From CAZRGV01 sp964599655 (GTDB lineage Bacteria; Planctomycetota; Planctomycetia; Isosphaerales; Isosphaeraceae): a DNA stretch of 46,060 nt. The first letter of the stretch is position 1. Every line of letters begins with the position of its first letter. Location: NCBI GenBank assembly GCA_964599655.1, contig CAZRGV010000037.1, positions 1-46,060 on the forward strand, written 5' to 3'. A program made the position numbers and the translations under genes. Of the stretch, positions 39,739 through 45,343 are shown piece after piece. A model generated the notes under the pieces. That model worked only from the letters and a program-made list of their open reading frames with translations, ran no database searches and was not told where the DNA came from.

Positions 39739-40077
39739 GTGGATTTCCAGTATCCGACGAAGGACCAGTTCAAGAAGGCGGCGATGGACTTTGGTCACGC
39801 CGTCCTGACCCGCGACTTCTCTGACAAGCCGGCGCTTCTGCTGGACGCGTACGTGATCCAGGGGTACGCGTTCTCGCACTACAAGAACGGCGGGCCGCCT
39901 CTGGTCTCGTCCGGTGGAGACGACGGCGACCTGAGCGACGACGACCTGCTGGACGCCCTGGAGGCGTCAATCGAGGAGCCGGTCGATGGCGAGCCAGGTG
40001 TGGTCGGATCGCTTCAGATCCCGTGGAAGCTCATCGTGAAGGCGGTCGTCAAGATCGTCCTGAAGAACCTGCTGTGA
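39739..40077 (+). CDS. Protein with C-terminal amphipathic basic helix (112 aa)
   Basis: GTG with GAGGAG eight bases upstream. Helical start (DFQYPTKDQFKKAAMDFGHA), an acidic Gly/Asp region (SSGGDDGDLSDDDLLDALEA), and a C-terminus IPWKLIVKAVVKIVLKNLL that would be an amphipathic lysine-rich helix. Such helices bind membranes, so a membrane-disturbing or lysis role is possible. TGATG-coupled to the 33-aa membrane protein. Confidence 0.6.
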   Translation: MDFQYPTKDQFKKAAMDFGHAVLTRDFSDKPALLLDAYVIQGYAFSHYKNGGPPLVSSGGDDGDLSDDDLLDALEASIEEPVDGEPGVVGSLQIPWKLIVKAVVKIVLKNLL

Positions 40078-40178
40078 TGATCTCCGCCGAACCATTCTTC
40101 CTGGCGCTTGGGGTCGTCGTCGGCATGACGCTGACGGCGGCCTTCTACGCACTGGTCGTGGACGAGGGCGAACGATGA
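40077..40178 (+). CDS. 33-aa membrane microprotein
   Basis: Both ends overlap neighbours (TGATG and ATGA). The product MISAEPFFLALGVVVGMTLT AAFYALVVDEGER is one hydrophobic helix with an acidic end. The position between an amphipathic-helix protein and a Cys protein suggests a small membrane module. Too short for family assignment. Confidence 0.55.
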   Translation: MISAEPFFLALGVVVGMTLTAAFYALVVDEGER

Positions 40179-40444
40179 GCTGCGACGAAGAGTGCGACTG
40201 CCAGGAGTGCCGTGACATGAGGCTGCTGGACCGGCACGTCGCGTCACTCATGGAGCACTTCGACGCCGCCCAGGTGTTCGTGACGAGGACGGACGGCCGG
40301 AACACGGTGACCGCGTGCAGCGGCGCAGGCAACTGGCATGCGCGGCGAGGGACGATCGAGGCGTTCATTCGCCACAAGAACCACGAGGAAGCGTTCGACA
40401 TCGAGCGCAGGCTGATGTCCGAGGACGGTGGAGAGGAAGAATGA
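40175..40444 (+). CDS. Small Cys-containing protein (89 aa)
   Basis: ATGA overlap. Starts with a Cys-rich stretch (MSCDEECDCQECRD), then a beta segment (DAAQVFVTRTDGRNTVTACS) and an acidic helical tail. The first Cys group may bind metal. Acts in the same operon as the protein at 40441 (ATGA overlap). No family recognised. Confidence 0.55.
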   Translation: MSCDEECDCQECRDMRLLDRHVASLMEHFDAAQVFVTRTDGRNTVTACSGAGNWHARRGTIEAFIRHKNHEEAFDIERRLMSEDGGEEE

Positions 40445-41043
40445 CCTGGCCTTACGACACCGAGCCCAGGGGCGACGAGTTGCCAGAGGAACTCATCGGC
40501 CCGGAGTGGATCGACTTGTCCGTCCTCGTGCCCGACGAGCCCGGCCTGTACATGGCCAGAATCCGGTTGTTCAGCGACTCCGGGGTCCGCTCGATCTGGG
40601 TCGAGAGCGAGGCGTGGTGGCACGAGTCCACGGAGAGGAAAAGCCTAGGCTGGGGCCCGTTCCGCCGCGAGGTCACCAGGACCCGCATGATGTTCAGCGG
40701 CGACGTGTCGCACTGGCGTCCGATGCGCGCCGAGGAGCGTGCCGCCCACGACGCGGAGGAACGCGCGATCCGCGACAGGCTCGACAACGAGCGGCGCGCG
40801 TGGGTCGAGAAGGTCATGGCCAAGCGAGCGGAACTCGGGAGGTCGCGACCCGATGGCGACCACTCAACACCGACCAGGGTTCTTCGCCCGGACGATCGGC
40901 CTGCTGCCCGAGACGATGCCGCTCTGGCCGATCGTTCTGGCCGTTGTGCTGGCGATCTGGCTATACGCCGATGCGATGCGCAATGCTGCGATCAAGCGCG
41001 AGCACGAGGATCGCGAGACGGAACGAATTCTGATGGAGACTGA
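40441..41043 (+). CDS. Acidic Trp-containing protein with overlapped C-terminal extension (200 aa)
   Basis: ATGA overlap. Residues 1 to about 140 look genuine (TWPYDTEPRGDELPEELIGP, LYMARIRLFSDSG, RSIWVESEAWWHESTERKSL). The last 60 residues (RPDDRPAARDDAALADRSGR ...) are compositionally unlike the rest and overlap the membrane protein gene at 40853 for 191 nt. Either the long overlap is real or a frameshift is present near 40850. Function unknown. Confidence 0.45.
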   Translation: MTWPYDTEPRGDELPEELIGPEWIDLSVLVPDEPGLYMARIRLFSDSGVRSIWVESEAWWHESTERKSLGWGPFRREVTRTRMMFSGDVSHWRPMRAEERAAHDAEERAIRDRLDNERRAWVEKVMAKRAELGRSRPDGDHSTPTRVLRPDDRPAARDDAALADRSGRCAGDLAIRRCDAQCCDQARARGSRDGTNSDGD

Positions 41044-41104
41044 GGCCGACTTCTTTGTTGTCGGAGTGAACCCAAGGCAGGACGGCCGCGAGTCGACTCG
41101 GTAA
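40853..41104 (+). CDS. Small membrane protein (83 aa)
   Basis: ATG 40853, with GGGAGG upstream (spacing about 11). A membrane segment spans about residues 17-41 (LPETMPLWPIVLAVVLAIWL), followed by a charged helix (RNAAIKREHEDRETERILME). N-terminus is basic (TTQHRPGFFARTIG). It overlaps the preceding gene by 191 nt. No family recognised. Last gene of the rightward operon. Confidence 0.55.
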   Translation: MATTQHRPGFFARTIGLLPETMPLWPIVLAVVLAIWLYADAMRNAAIKREHEDRETERILMETEADFFVVGVNPRQDGRESTR

Positions 41105-41112
41105 CTTGTAGA

Positions 41113-41134
41113 TGGTCGTCAACGTCGACGACCA
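41113..41134. repeat. Hairpin between convergent operons
   Basis: TGGTCGTC / GACGACCA, perfect 8 bp, 6-nt loop, between the rightward gene ending at 41104 and the leftward deaminase ending at 41148. No T-run on either strand, so it may be a stabilising end hairpin rather than a strong terminator. Confidence 0.55.
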
Positions 41135-41147
41135 GAATCCTGGATGC

Positions 41148-41591
41148 TCAGACCAGTTCCACCAACTCAAGTTCCACGCCAGCCTCGGCGAACATGACCG
41201 TCGACACCTCCAGATCGTCCTTCCAGCGGGACATGATCTCGGGGGACGCCACCGGGGCAACGTGCCGCGTGATGCCTGACTGGATGACGACCCCGGCGCA
41301 TCTTGGGCATGACATGAATGGCCAGGTGTACAGAGAGCAGCCAGACAGATCCCGCCTCGCGAATGACATGGCATTCATCTCGGCGTGGACAACGCGCCGA
41401 TACTTCTCCTCGCGGTTCGCATAGAGGAGCGGTGCATCGCTCGTCCGCATTGGGAACCCGTTGTATCCAAGTGAGATGACGCGCATGTCCTTGTCAACAA
41501 TGACCGCGCCAACCTTTGTCGATGGGTCCTTCGACCATGCCGAGACGTGCTCGGCGAGACCAAGGAACCGAAAATCCCATTTGGAAGGCAC
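41148..41591 (-). CDS. dcd: Deoxycytidylate (dCMP) deaminase
   Basis: GTG at 41591 with GGAG upstream; 147 aa. Zinc-binding HAEMNAMSFA (HAE) and SCPRCAGVVI (PCxxC-like) are the signature of the cytidine/dCMP deaminase family. SKDPSTKVGAVIVDKDMRVI SLGYNGFP precedes, with the typical GAVIV and NGFP. It makes dUMP for the ThyX-like enzyme. I give the symbol as dcd by convention for dCMP deaminase; phage genes are often unnamed. Lies downstream of the Ro60 gene on the same strand. Confidence 0.88.
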   Translation of the reverse strand: MPSKWDFRFLGLAEHVSAWSKDPSTKVGAVIVDKDMRVISLGYNGFPMRTSDAPLLYANREEKYRRVVHAEMNAMSFARRDLSGCSLYTWPFMSCPRCAGVVIQSGITRHVAPVASPEIMSRWKDDLEVSTVMFAEAGVELELVELV

Positions 41592-41595
41592 GGAA

Positions 41596-41733
41596 TCACT
41601 CCGGATGGATGGTCCCCGGCCCACGCCGCTTCTCCACGCCCTCAGGCGTCACGCGGCCAGGATCGTGCCGGGCCGCGGTCAGTTCCGCGACTGGGCCGGG
41701 GCAGTCTTCTCTTGAATCACTCCTCGTCGACAA
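41596..41733 (-). CDS. Possible 45-aa protein between the Ro60 and deaminase genes
   Basis: A frame runs from TTG at 41733 (overlapping the Ro60 stop by 17 nt) to a stop at 41596, 5 nt before the deaminase GTG. Product: STRSDSREDCPGPVAELTAA, RHDPGRVTPEGVEKRRGPGT IHPE. The start has no clear ribosome binding site. The spacing and the absence of other coding in this 125-nt gap are the only support. Treat as a candidate. Confidence 0.35.
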   Translation of the reverse strand: MSTRSDSREDCPGPVAELTAARHDPGRVTPEGVEKRRGPGTIHPE

Positions 41734-43453
41734 CGCGAGCCGACGGCGATCTTCCTCGGATGAAGTCGGCGATCACCGAAGGGGCCGCCGCATCAAAGCC
41801 GATGACATCCATAGACAGGGCGTCGTTCGGATCGGCGATGCTGTATCCAACAGACGTCATGCCGACGACCACCTGCTTCGTTGGAAGGCCGGAGAAGTTC
41901 CGGTACTCAGCGAGTGCCTGAGTCGGGTGGATGTCACCGAACCACGTCTCGTTGTCCGTGTAGATCTGGATCGCGTCGACCTTCAGTTTGTTCTCCTTGG
42001 CGTAGATCGCCGGCAGAGCACAGTCGGTCGGACCGAAGGGAAGGTCTGACGTCTTGCGGACGACGTCTGCCAGGGACATGCGAGCGTCGACCTCAAGAGG
42101 ACTGATTCCAGGGTGGAGACCAAATCCATACGCCCTTGCGCCGTGATTGCCGATCGGGCTACCCGTGAACGCGACGACGTGGTACTGAAGCTCAGTGCGG
42201 ACCGTGACCATGGCCATGGCGGAGGCAGCCTCGCGGGCCGTCAGGTGCGTCCCGGAGATCGTTGCGCTGCCCATCGAGCCCGAGACGTCGATCGCCAGCA
42301 GGATGCGCTTCCCGGTTGGTGCGACGTTCCCGAACGCCTTGACGAACGCCGCGTCAAGGGCGTCGATGATCGTCCTGACTGGCGACCACGAAAGCGATCC
42401 CTTGACTCCGTGTCCAGAACGGTACGTCGTCAACGCCAGCAGAACCGCCAGCGGGTGCATGCGGGACCGACGGATGTGCTCGTCGTCTGCCAGACGGTCG
42501 GCGACCACCTTGGCGTGCGACGACAGGGGCTTCAGTAGTCCGATGGACGTCATCTTGCCAAGATTGCGCACCATGGCGTGCAGCGGCATCCGAGGTGGCA
42601 TCGCCTCCCAGATGTCGGGATCGTTCAGCATCGCCGAATGCGACCCCTCAAGGAACTCCCGTGGGACGTTGTGCTCGGAGATGATCCGGATCACCTCGGC
42701 CCTGTCCGTCGCCGCCTTCAACTCGTCGTGGACGCGGAGGATCTGCGGCAGCGACTCGGACGGGATCTCCGCATACGCGGAGTCCGCCTTGCCCTTGCGG
42801 GAAACGATCCTCGGGCCATCGAAAGACCCGCCGACAGCCCACCGTAGGACGGCGTCCTTCGACCCGTCTGCCGACGTGTAGTGCGACAGCCGAAGCGCAT
42901 CCCGGTGCGAGAACCCGCCACGCTGCCGATACTTGCTCACCTGGAAGGCGAGCTTGTCCTGTGCCTGGACGTCGTACCACTGGCCGACGAGCTTTCGGAA
43001 CGTCGATCCGGTGCCGCGCAGTTGCTTCAGCGCCGAGACGAACTCCAGGAAGTGCGTTCCGGTCCGACAGACCCGAGGAACGGCTCCCTCGACGTAGATC
43101 GCCTTCTTGACGTCCTGGGACCCGTTGGCTGCCATCAGAGCCAGCGCGAAGATGGCCGGAGAGTTCTTCGGTGCGCGACCCTCCTCGGAGACCTGGACGA
43201 TCGTGTCCAGTGTCCGCTTCGGGTTCGCCGCCATGCACCGCAGCACGACCTCGGCGTTCTCCTTGGTCATCTGCCGCTCGGTGGCGTAGTACGAACCCTC
43301 GGCGCACCCAAGTACAAGCCAGCGATCAAGTCGAACCCAGTCGTCGACCGGGAAAGAGAAGCCTCCGGCCGCGTTGCGGATCATCGTCCGGCCCGGGATG
43401 GGCTCGGACTGCGGGGTCCGCTTGGTCGAGACGTGCGACGCGTAGTTCGGCAT
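41717..43453 (-). CDS. rsr: Ro60 ortholog: TROVE domain plus von Willebrand A domain
   Basis: ATG 43453 with AAAGGGGGGG upstream; a GTG two codons earlier is possible. 578 aa. The TROVE module spans about residues 25-360: VLGCAEGSYYATERQMTKEN, the HEAT-like repeats, and the hallmark SKYRQRGGFSHRDALRLSHY. The C-terminal vWA domain has an intact MIDAS: ILLAIDVSGSMG (389-395), then PFGPTDCALP with the metal-binding Thr. Ro60 forms a ring that binds misfolded RNA ends inside and Y RNA outside; bacterial Rsr works with PNPase through Y RNA. The 850-nt RNA region directly upstream on the same strand carries matching Y-RNA-like modules. Confidence 0.95.
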   Translation of the reverse strand: MPNYASHVSTKRTPQSEPIPGRTMIRNAAGGFSFPVDDWVRLDRWLVLGCAEGSYYATERQMTKENAEVVLRCMAANPKRTLDTIVQVSEEGRAPKNSPAIFALALMAANGSQDVKKAIYVEGAVPRVCRTGTHFLEFVSALKQLRGTGSTFRKLVGQWYDVQAQDKLAFQVSKYRQRGGFSHRDALRLSHYTSADGSKDAVLRWAVGGSFDGPRIVSRKGKADSAYAEIPSESLPQILRVHDELKAATDRAEVIRIISEHNVPREFLEGSHSAMLNDPDIWEAMPPRMPLHAMVRNLGKMTSIGLLKPLSSHAKVVADRLADDEHIRRSRMHPLAVLLALTTYRSGHGVKGSLSWSPVRTIIDALDAAFVKAFGNVAPTGKRILLAIDVSGSMGSATISGTHLTAREAASAMAMVTVRTELQYHVVAFTGSPIGNHGARAYGFGLHPGISPLEVDARMSLADVVRKTSDLPFGPTDCALPAIYAKENKLKVDAIQIYTDNETWFGDIHPTQALAEYRNFSGLPTKQVVVGMTSVGYSIADPNDALSMDVIGFDAAAPSVIADFIRGRSPSARVVDEE

Positions 43454-43575
43454 GGACACCCCCCCTTTCTATTCGCATCCGACCCGTGCGGGTGAACTCA
43501 GCCCGCCACGACCCCGACTACCAAATCTGGACGTGGCGGACGTACCTGAACCGACACGGGTCGGATGAAGTGGAC

Positions 43576-43651
43576 GGACGGCGAGCGCCGGGCGGGTAAG
43601 GCACCTCAGGGACCCTGGCAGATCAATGAGAGTTCCCGGCGACCGCCGTCC
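43576..43651 (-). ncRNA. Structured RNA domain D5 upstream of the Ro60 gene
   Basis: On the minus strand an outer helix GGACGGCG / CGCCGTCC encloses an inner helix CGCCGGG / CCCGGCG and a CAGGG/CCCTG hairpin. It begins 3 nt after the third tRNA-like module. It lacks the Y-RNA signature. Part of the leader of the Ro60 transcript; further hairpins (CCGCCACG/CGTGGCGG at 43503-43539, GACCCGTG/CACGGGTC at 43481-43562) lie between it and the start codon. Function unknown. Confidence 0.5.
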
Positions 43652-43654
43652 GAA

Positions 43655-43745
43655 GGCGCGGCAAAGAGTCGAACTTTGAGAACCGTTGTCCGTCGGCCGT
43701 TTCCGGCAAGAATGGAAAACGGATGCCCCCCACGGGCTCCGCGCC
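43655..43745 (-). ncRNA. tRNA-like module T3
   Basis: On the minus strand: perfect 7-bp acceptor stem GGCGCGG / CCGCGCC, a D-like arm GCCC-GTGGG-GGGC, and a perfect T-arm CAAAG-TTCGACT-CTTTG (43678-43662). The anticodon region is abnormal: a 5-bp TCCGT/ACGGA stem closes a 25-nt loop with an inner hairpin. Not a standard tRNA. It is linked by 3 nt to the structured domains on both sides. Probably a tRNA mimic in the Ro60 leader. Confidence 0.55.
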
Positions 43746-43748
43746 GTG

Positions 43749-43870
43749 CATCGTCGTCGGCCGGTCCTGCCCCGGCTGATGCGTCCCGCCTACTTCCGCT
43801 GTGCCGGGGCGCTCGTTCGGCTGATGCGGAAAACCTGAGCGGGTCATCTCGCCCCGCCGCGACGACGATG
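43749..43870 (-). ncRNA. Structured RNA domain D4 in the Ro60 leader
   Basis: An 11-bp perfect inverted repeat (CATCGTCGTCG / CGACGACGATG) encloses 100 nt that contain further helices (CGGGGCG/CGCCCCG, TTCCGC/GCGGAA). It sits between Y module 3 and tRNA-like module 3, with a 3-nt linker to the latter. Lacks the GGCCGAAG / CCTTGCC signature. Large closed domains of this type suggest a folded RNA element, not a coding region. Confidence 0.55.
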
Positions 43871-43888
43871 TCTGCTTGTCAAAGAGTT

Positions 43889-43973
43889 CCCAGGCAAGGG
43901 ACGCCCGACCCAAAGCAAGAGTCTAGCTCCTGCGGTTCTTTGGCAAAGATAAGGGTCTGGACTTCGGCCTGGG
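43889..43973 (-). ncRNA. Y-RNA-like module Y3 (Ro60-binding hairpin)
   Basis: Minus strand: outer helix CCCAGGC / GCCTGGG, internal loop with CGAA on the 5' strand and GTCCCTT on the 3' strand, inner helix GTCC(A)GACCC / GGGTCGGGC, then TTATC and an apical region with two small hairpins (CTTTGCCAAAG; GCAGGAG / CTCTTGC). Shares GGCCGAAG, TTATC and CCTTGCC with Y1 and Y2. The larger apical domain makes it the best candidate for a modified effector domain. Follows tRNA-like module T2 by 2 nt. Confidence 0.65.
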
Positions 43974-43975
43974 AT

Positions 43976-44044
43976 CTCTGGTTCGCCGGAGTTGAACCGG
44001 ATACACCCTTCCGGGCTGCGTTACCGTTACGCCACGAACCAGAG
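43976..44044 (-). ncRNA. tRNA-like module T2 with mini anticodon arm
   Basis: Minus strand: 10-bp acceptor-type helix CTCTGGTTCG / CGAACCAGAG, D-arm GCGT-AACGGTA-ACGC, T-arm CCGG-TTCAACT-CCGG. The anticodon arm is replaced by a 4-bp hairpin GCCC-GGAA-GGGT with a GNRA-type tetraloop, so it cannot decode. A tRNA-like fold with extended acceptor is expected of a bacterial Y RNA effector domain. Flanked by Y2 and Y3 with 2-nt linkers. Confidence 0.7.
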
Positions 44045-44046
44045 TC

Positions 44047-44108
44047 GATCCGGCAAGGCTCGCAACAGGGGTATGTTACAAGGATAACCCTGAGGCTTCG
44101 GCCGGATC
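44047..44108 (-). ncRNA. Y-RNA-like module Y2 (Ro60-binding hairpin)
   Basis: Minus strand: 8-bp perfect helix GATCCGGC / GCCGGATC, internal loop CGAA / GAGCCTT, inner helix with CAGGG / CCCTG, apical loop starting TTATCC. It shares GGCCGAAG, GGGTTATCC and the 12-nt GCGAGCCTTGCC with Y1. The paired 5' CCGA and 3' CUUG loop strands are those of the Ro60-binding site in animal Y RNAs (from memory: UCCGA and CUUGAC). Confidence 0.75.
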
Positions 44109-44111
44109 AGT

Positions 44112-44234
44112 GCAGGGGGCAGGAATCGAACCTGCGGCATCGTGCTCCAGACGATAAAGATCCCCGTTCGTCCGTTTCCGGAAAGTTAGAGAGGACCATC
44201 GATTGCACGCGCTCTGCCACTGAGCTACCCCGGT
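44112..44234 (-). ncRNA. tRNA-like module T1 with expanded anticodon loop
   Basis: Minus strand: D-arm GCTC-AGTGGCA-GAGC and T-arm GCAGG-TTCGATT-CCTGC are textbook tRNA. Anticodon stem CGTGC / GCACG (44209-44205, 44145-44141) and the 5-nt variable loop are at tRNA spacing. The anticodon loop is 59 nt instead of 7 (about 52 extra nt), and the outer acceptor pairs are mismatched (ACCGGGG with CCCCTGC). It therefore looks like a tRNA mimic rather than a tRNA. Sits between Y1 and Y2 with 3-nt linkers. Confidence 0.7.
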
Positions 44235-44237
44235 GTG

Positions 44238-44300
44238 GTGCGGAGGCAAGGCTCGCCGAGGGGTAATCATTGCCGGATAACCCTCGACTTCGGCCTCCAC
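44238..44300 (-). ncRNA. Y-RNA-like module Y1 (first Ro60-binding hairpin)
   Basis: The predicted transcript from the promoter at 44307 begins here. Minus strand: helix GTGGAGGC / GCCTCC(G)CAC, internal loop CGAA / GAGCCTT, 8-bp inner helix GTCGAGGG / CCCTCGGC, apical loop TTATCCGGCAATGATTAC. It keeps the signature GGCCGAAG ... CCTTGCC. Same architecture as Y2 and Y3. Y RNA-type Ro60 binding is inferred from the internal loop and from the TROVE gene just downstream. Confidence 0.75.
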
Positions 44301-44306
44301 GAAAAC

Positions 44307-44335
44307 AGTCTAGACACGACATAGCAACCCGTCAA
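44307..44335 (-). promoter_or_regulatory. Promoter of the Y-like RNA array
   Basis: Minus strand: TTGACG (44335-44330), 17-nt spacer, TAGACT (44312-44307), with a start near 44300, exactly where the first Y module begins. The -35 overlaps the stop codon of the upstream gene (44332-44334). Confidence 0.6.
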
Positions 44336-44691
44336 GGAGTCGCCATCAGATCCTCCTGGAACTCGCGGACCATCTCAGAGACCTCGCCGGGTCGCAGGTT
44401 CCGGTTGCACGACATGCCACGTCCCAGGTACTTGTACCAGGAGACACGCAAGTCACGCCACGCAAAGTTGTACGGCTGCGGGTCGTCGCCCCACGAGTAG
44501 GACTCGACATGGAACCTCGTTGTTCGCAGTTCGGACCCCGAGTTGTCGAACGGCGTGTAGGCGTCCTGGTCGCGGGCCTGTAGCAGCGCCGACAGCACGA
44601 CCAGGGCGGCCTCGGTCAATTGGTCGCATTTCATTTCCTGGCTTGGCTGGCCGAATAGTGCTTGGCCGAGTTCCGGCTCGTACTCTGACAT
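44332..44691 (-). CDS. Protein of unknown function (119 aa)
   Basis: ATG at 44691 with AGAGG eight bases upstream; longer in-frame starts are rejected because the extension is antisense-like. Product starts MSEYEPELGQALFGQPSQEM, has helix LTEAALVVLSALLQARDQDA, then a beta region with many Trp/Tyr (SYSWGDDPQPYNFAWRDLRV SWYKYL) and a helical end (EVSEMVREFQEDLMATP). No family recognised. Last protein gene before the RNA array on the same strand. Confidence 0.6.
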   Translation of the reverse strand: MSEYEPELGQALFGQPSQEMKCDQLTEAALVVLSALLQARDQDAYTPFDNSGSELRTTRFHVESYSWGDDPQPYNFAWRDLRVSWYKYLGRGMSCNRNLRPGEVSEMVREFQEDLMATP

Positions 44692-44721
44692 GTCCGTCTG
44701 CCTCTTTCGATTGAATGAACT

Positions 44722-44758
44722 GCCCCGCCCCCGGTTTGGGATGTCGCCGTGGCGGGGC
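44722..44758. repeat. GC-rich inverted repeat between two leftward genes
   Basis: GCCCCGCC / GGCGGGGC, 8 bp perfect, 21-nt loop, in the 168-nt gap (44692-44859) between the genes at 44860 and 44332. It could end the transcript from upstream or regulate the 44691 start. No T-run follows on the minus strand. Confidence 0.45.
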
Positions 44759-44859
44759 TGCGCAGGTTCATGGGAACGGCGATCCGCGTCACCAGACCGC
44801 CCACACTCGCCGGGCCGGCACTCCGCGCTGATCCGTGGTGCCCGGCTACGTGTTTGCAA

Positions 44860-45330
44860 TCAGTCGGCGTTGCGACGCTCGGCACGCTGCTCGGCGTCCC
44901 ACTCGCGTTGATACGAGCACAGCACACTCATTCCGGCCGGGACCGTGACGGGACCATGGACCGGATGCAAGATCGTCCGCTCCTCGGAGAGCCGCAGCAG
45001 GGGTCCCGTCCGGGTTACGTTCGGCCACGACTTCGGGCGGAAGACGCGCACGCCACTGAGCGAGTCGAGGCAGTGCTTGGCGCCCCGTGTGTTCCCGGGA
45101 ACCAACTGGCGGTCGGCGTCGGTCGGGCGCTCGACCTCGGCATAGTTGAGAGGCATCTCGTCGTCGGCGACGACCTCGATGGCCAGGTCGCCCTGCCACA
45201 CCGCGTCCCCGGGCGATGCGGCCTCTGTGATGCGGAACGGCATGCCGGGTCGCACGGTCTCGTGGGCGCCGGCGGCGATGGTCGCGGCATGGTGTTCAAT
45301 CTCCAGGATCGGGTCTGCGGTCTTCGTCAT
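44860..45330 (-). CDS. Protein of unknown function (156 aa)
   Basis: ATG 45330 preceded by AGGAGG. Product begins MTKTADPILEIEHHAATIAA, has a probable beta-rich domain (GMPFRITEAASPGDAVWQGD LAIEVVADDEM), a KHCLDSLSGVRVFRPKSW segment and ends basic (REWDAEQRAERRNAD). No family recognised. Its ribosome binding site overlaps the end of the DUF6745-like gene, so the two are probably co-translated. Confidence 0.6.
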   Translation of the reverse strand: MTKTADPILEIEHHAATIAAGAHETVRPGMPFRITEAASPGDAVWQGDLAIEVVADDEMPLNYAEVERPTDADRQLVPGNTRGAKHCLDSLSGVRVFRPKSWPNVTRTGPLLRLSEERTILHPVHGPVTVPAGMSVLCSYQREWDAEQRAERRNAD

Positions 45331-45343
45331 CGTGATCCTCCTC

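Noticed and set aside
43655..43745. Ordinary class II tRNA (Leu/Ser type)
   Set aside because: Acceptor and T-arm are good but the D-loop is only 5 nt without GG spacing and the anticodon loop is 25 nt.
44112..44234. Standard tRNA gene with a group I intron in the anticodon loop
   Set aside because: The extra 52 nt is far too short for a group I intron, and the acceptor is mismatched. A tRNA mimic fits better, although CTG-anticodon tRNA-Gln by removal of 52 nt cannot be fully excluded.
43565..44266. 233-aa plus-strand ORF across the Ro60 leader
   Set aside because: It lies over the tRNA-like and Y-like modules on the other strand, has Arg/Ser-rich composition and no ribosome binding site.
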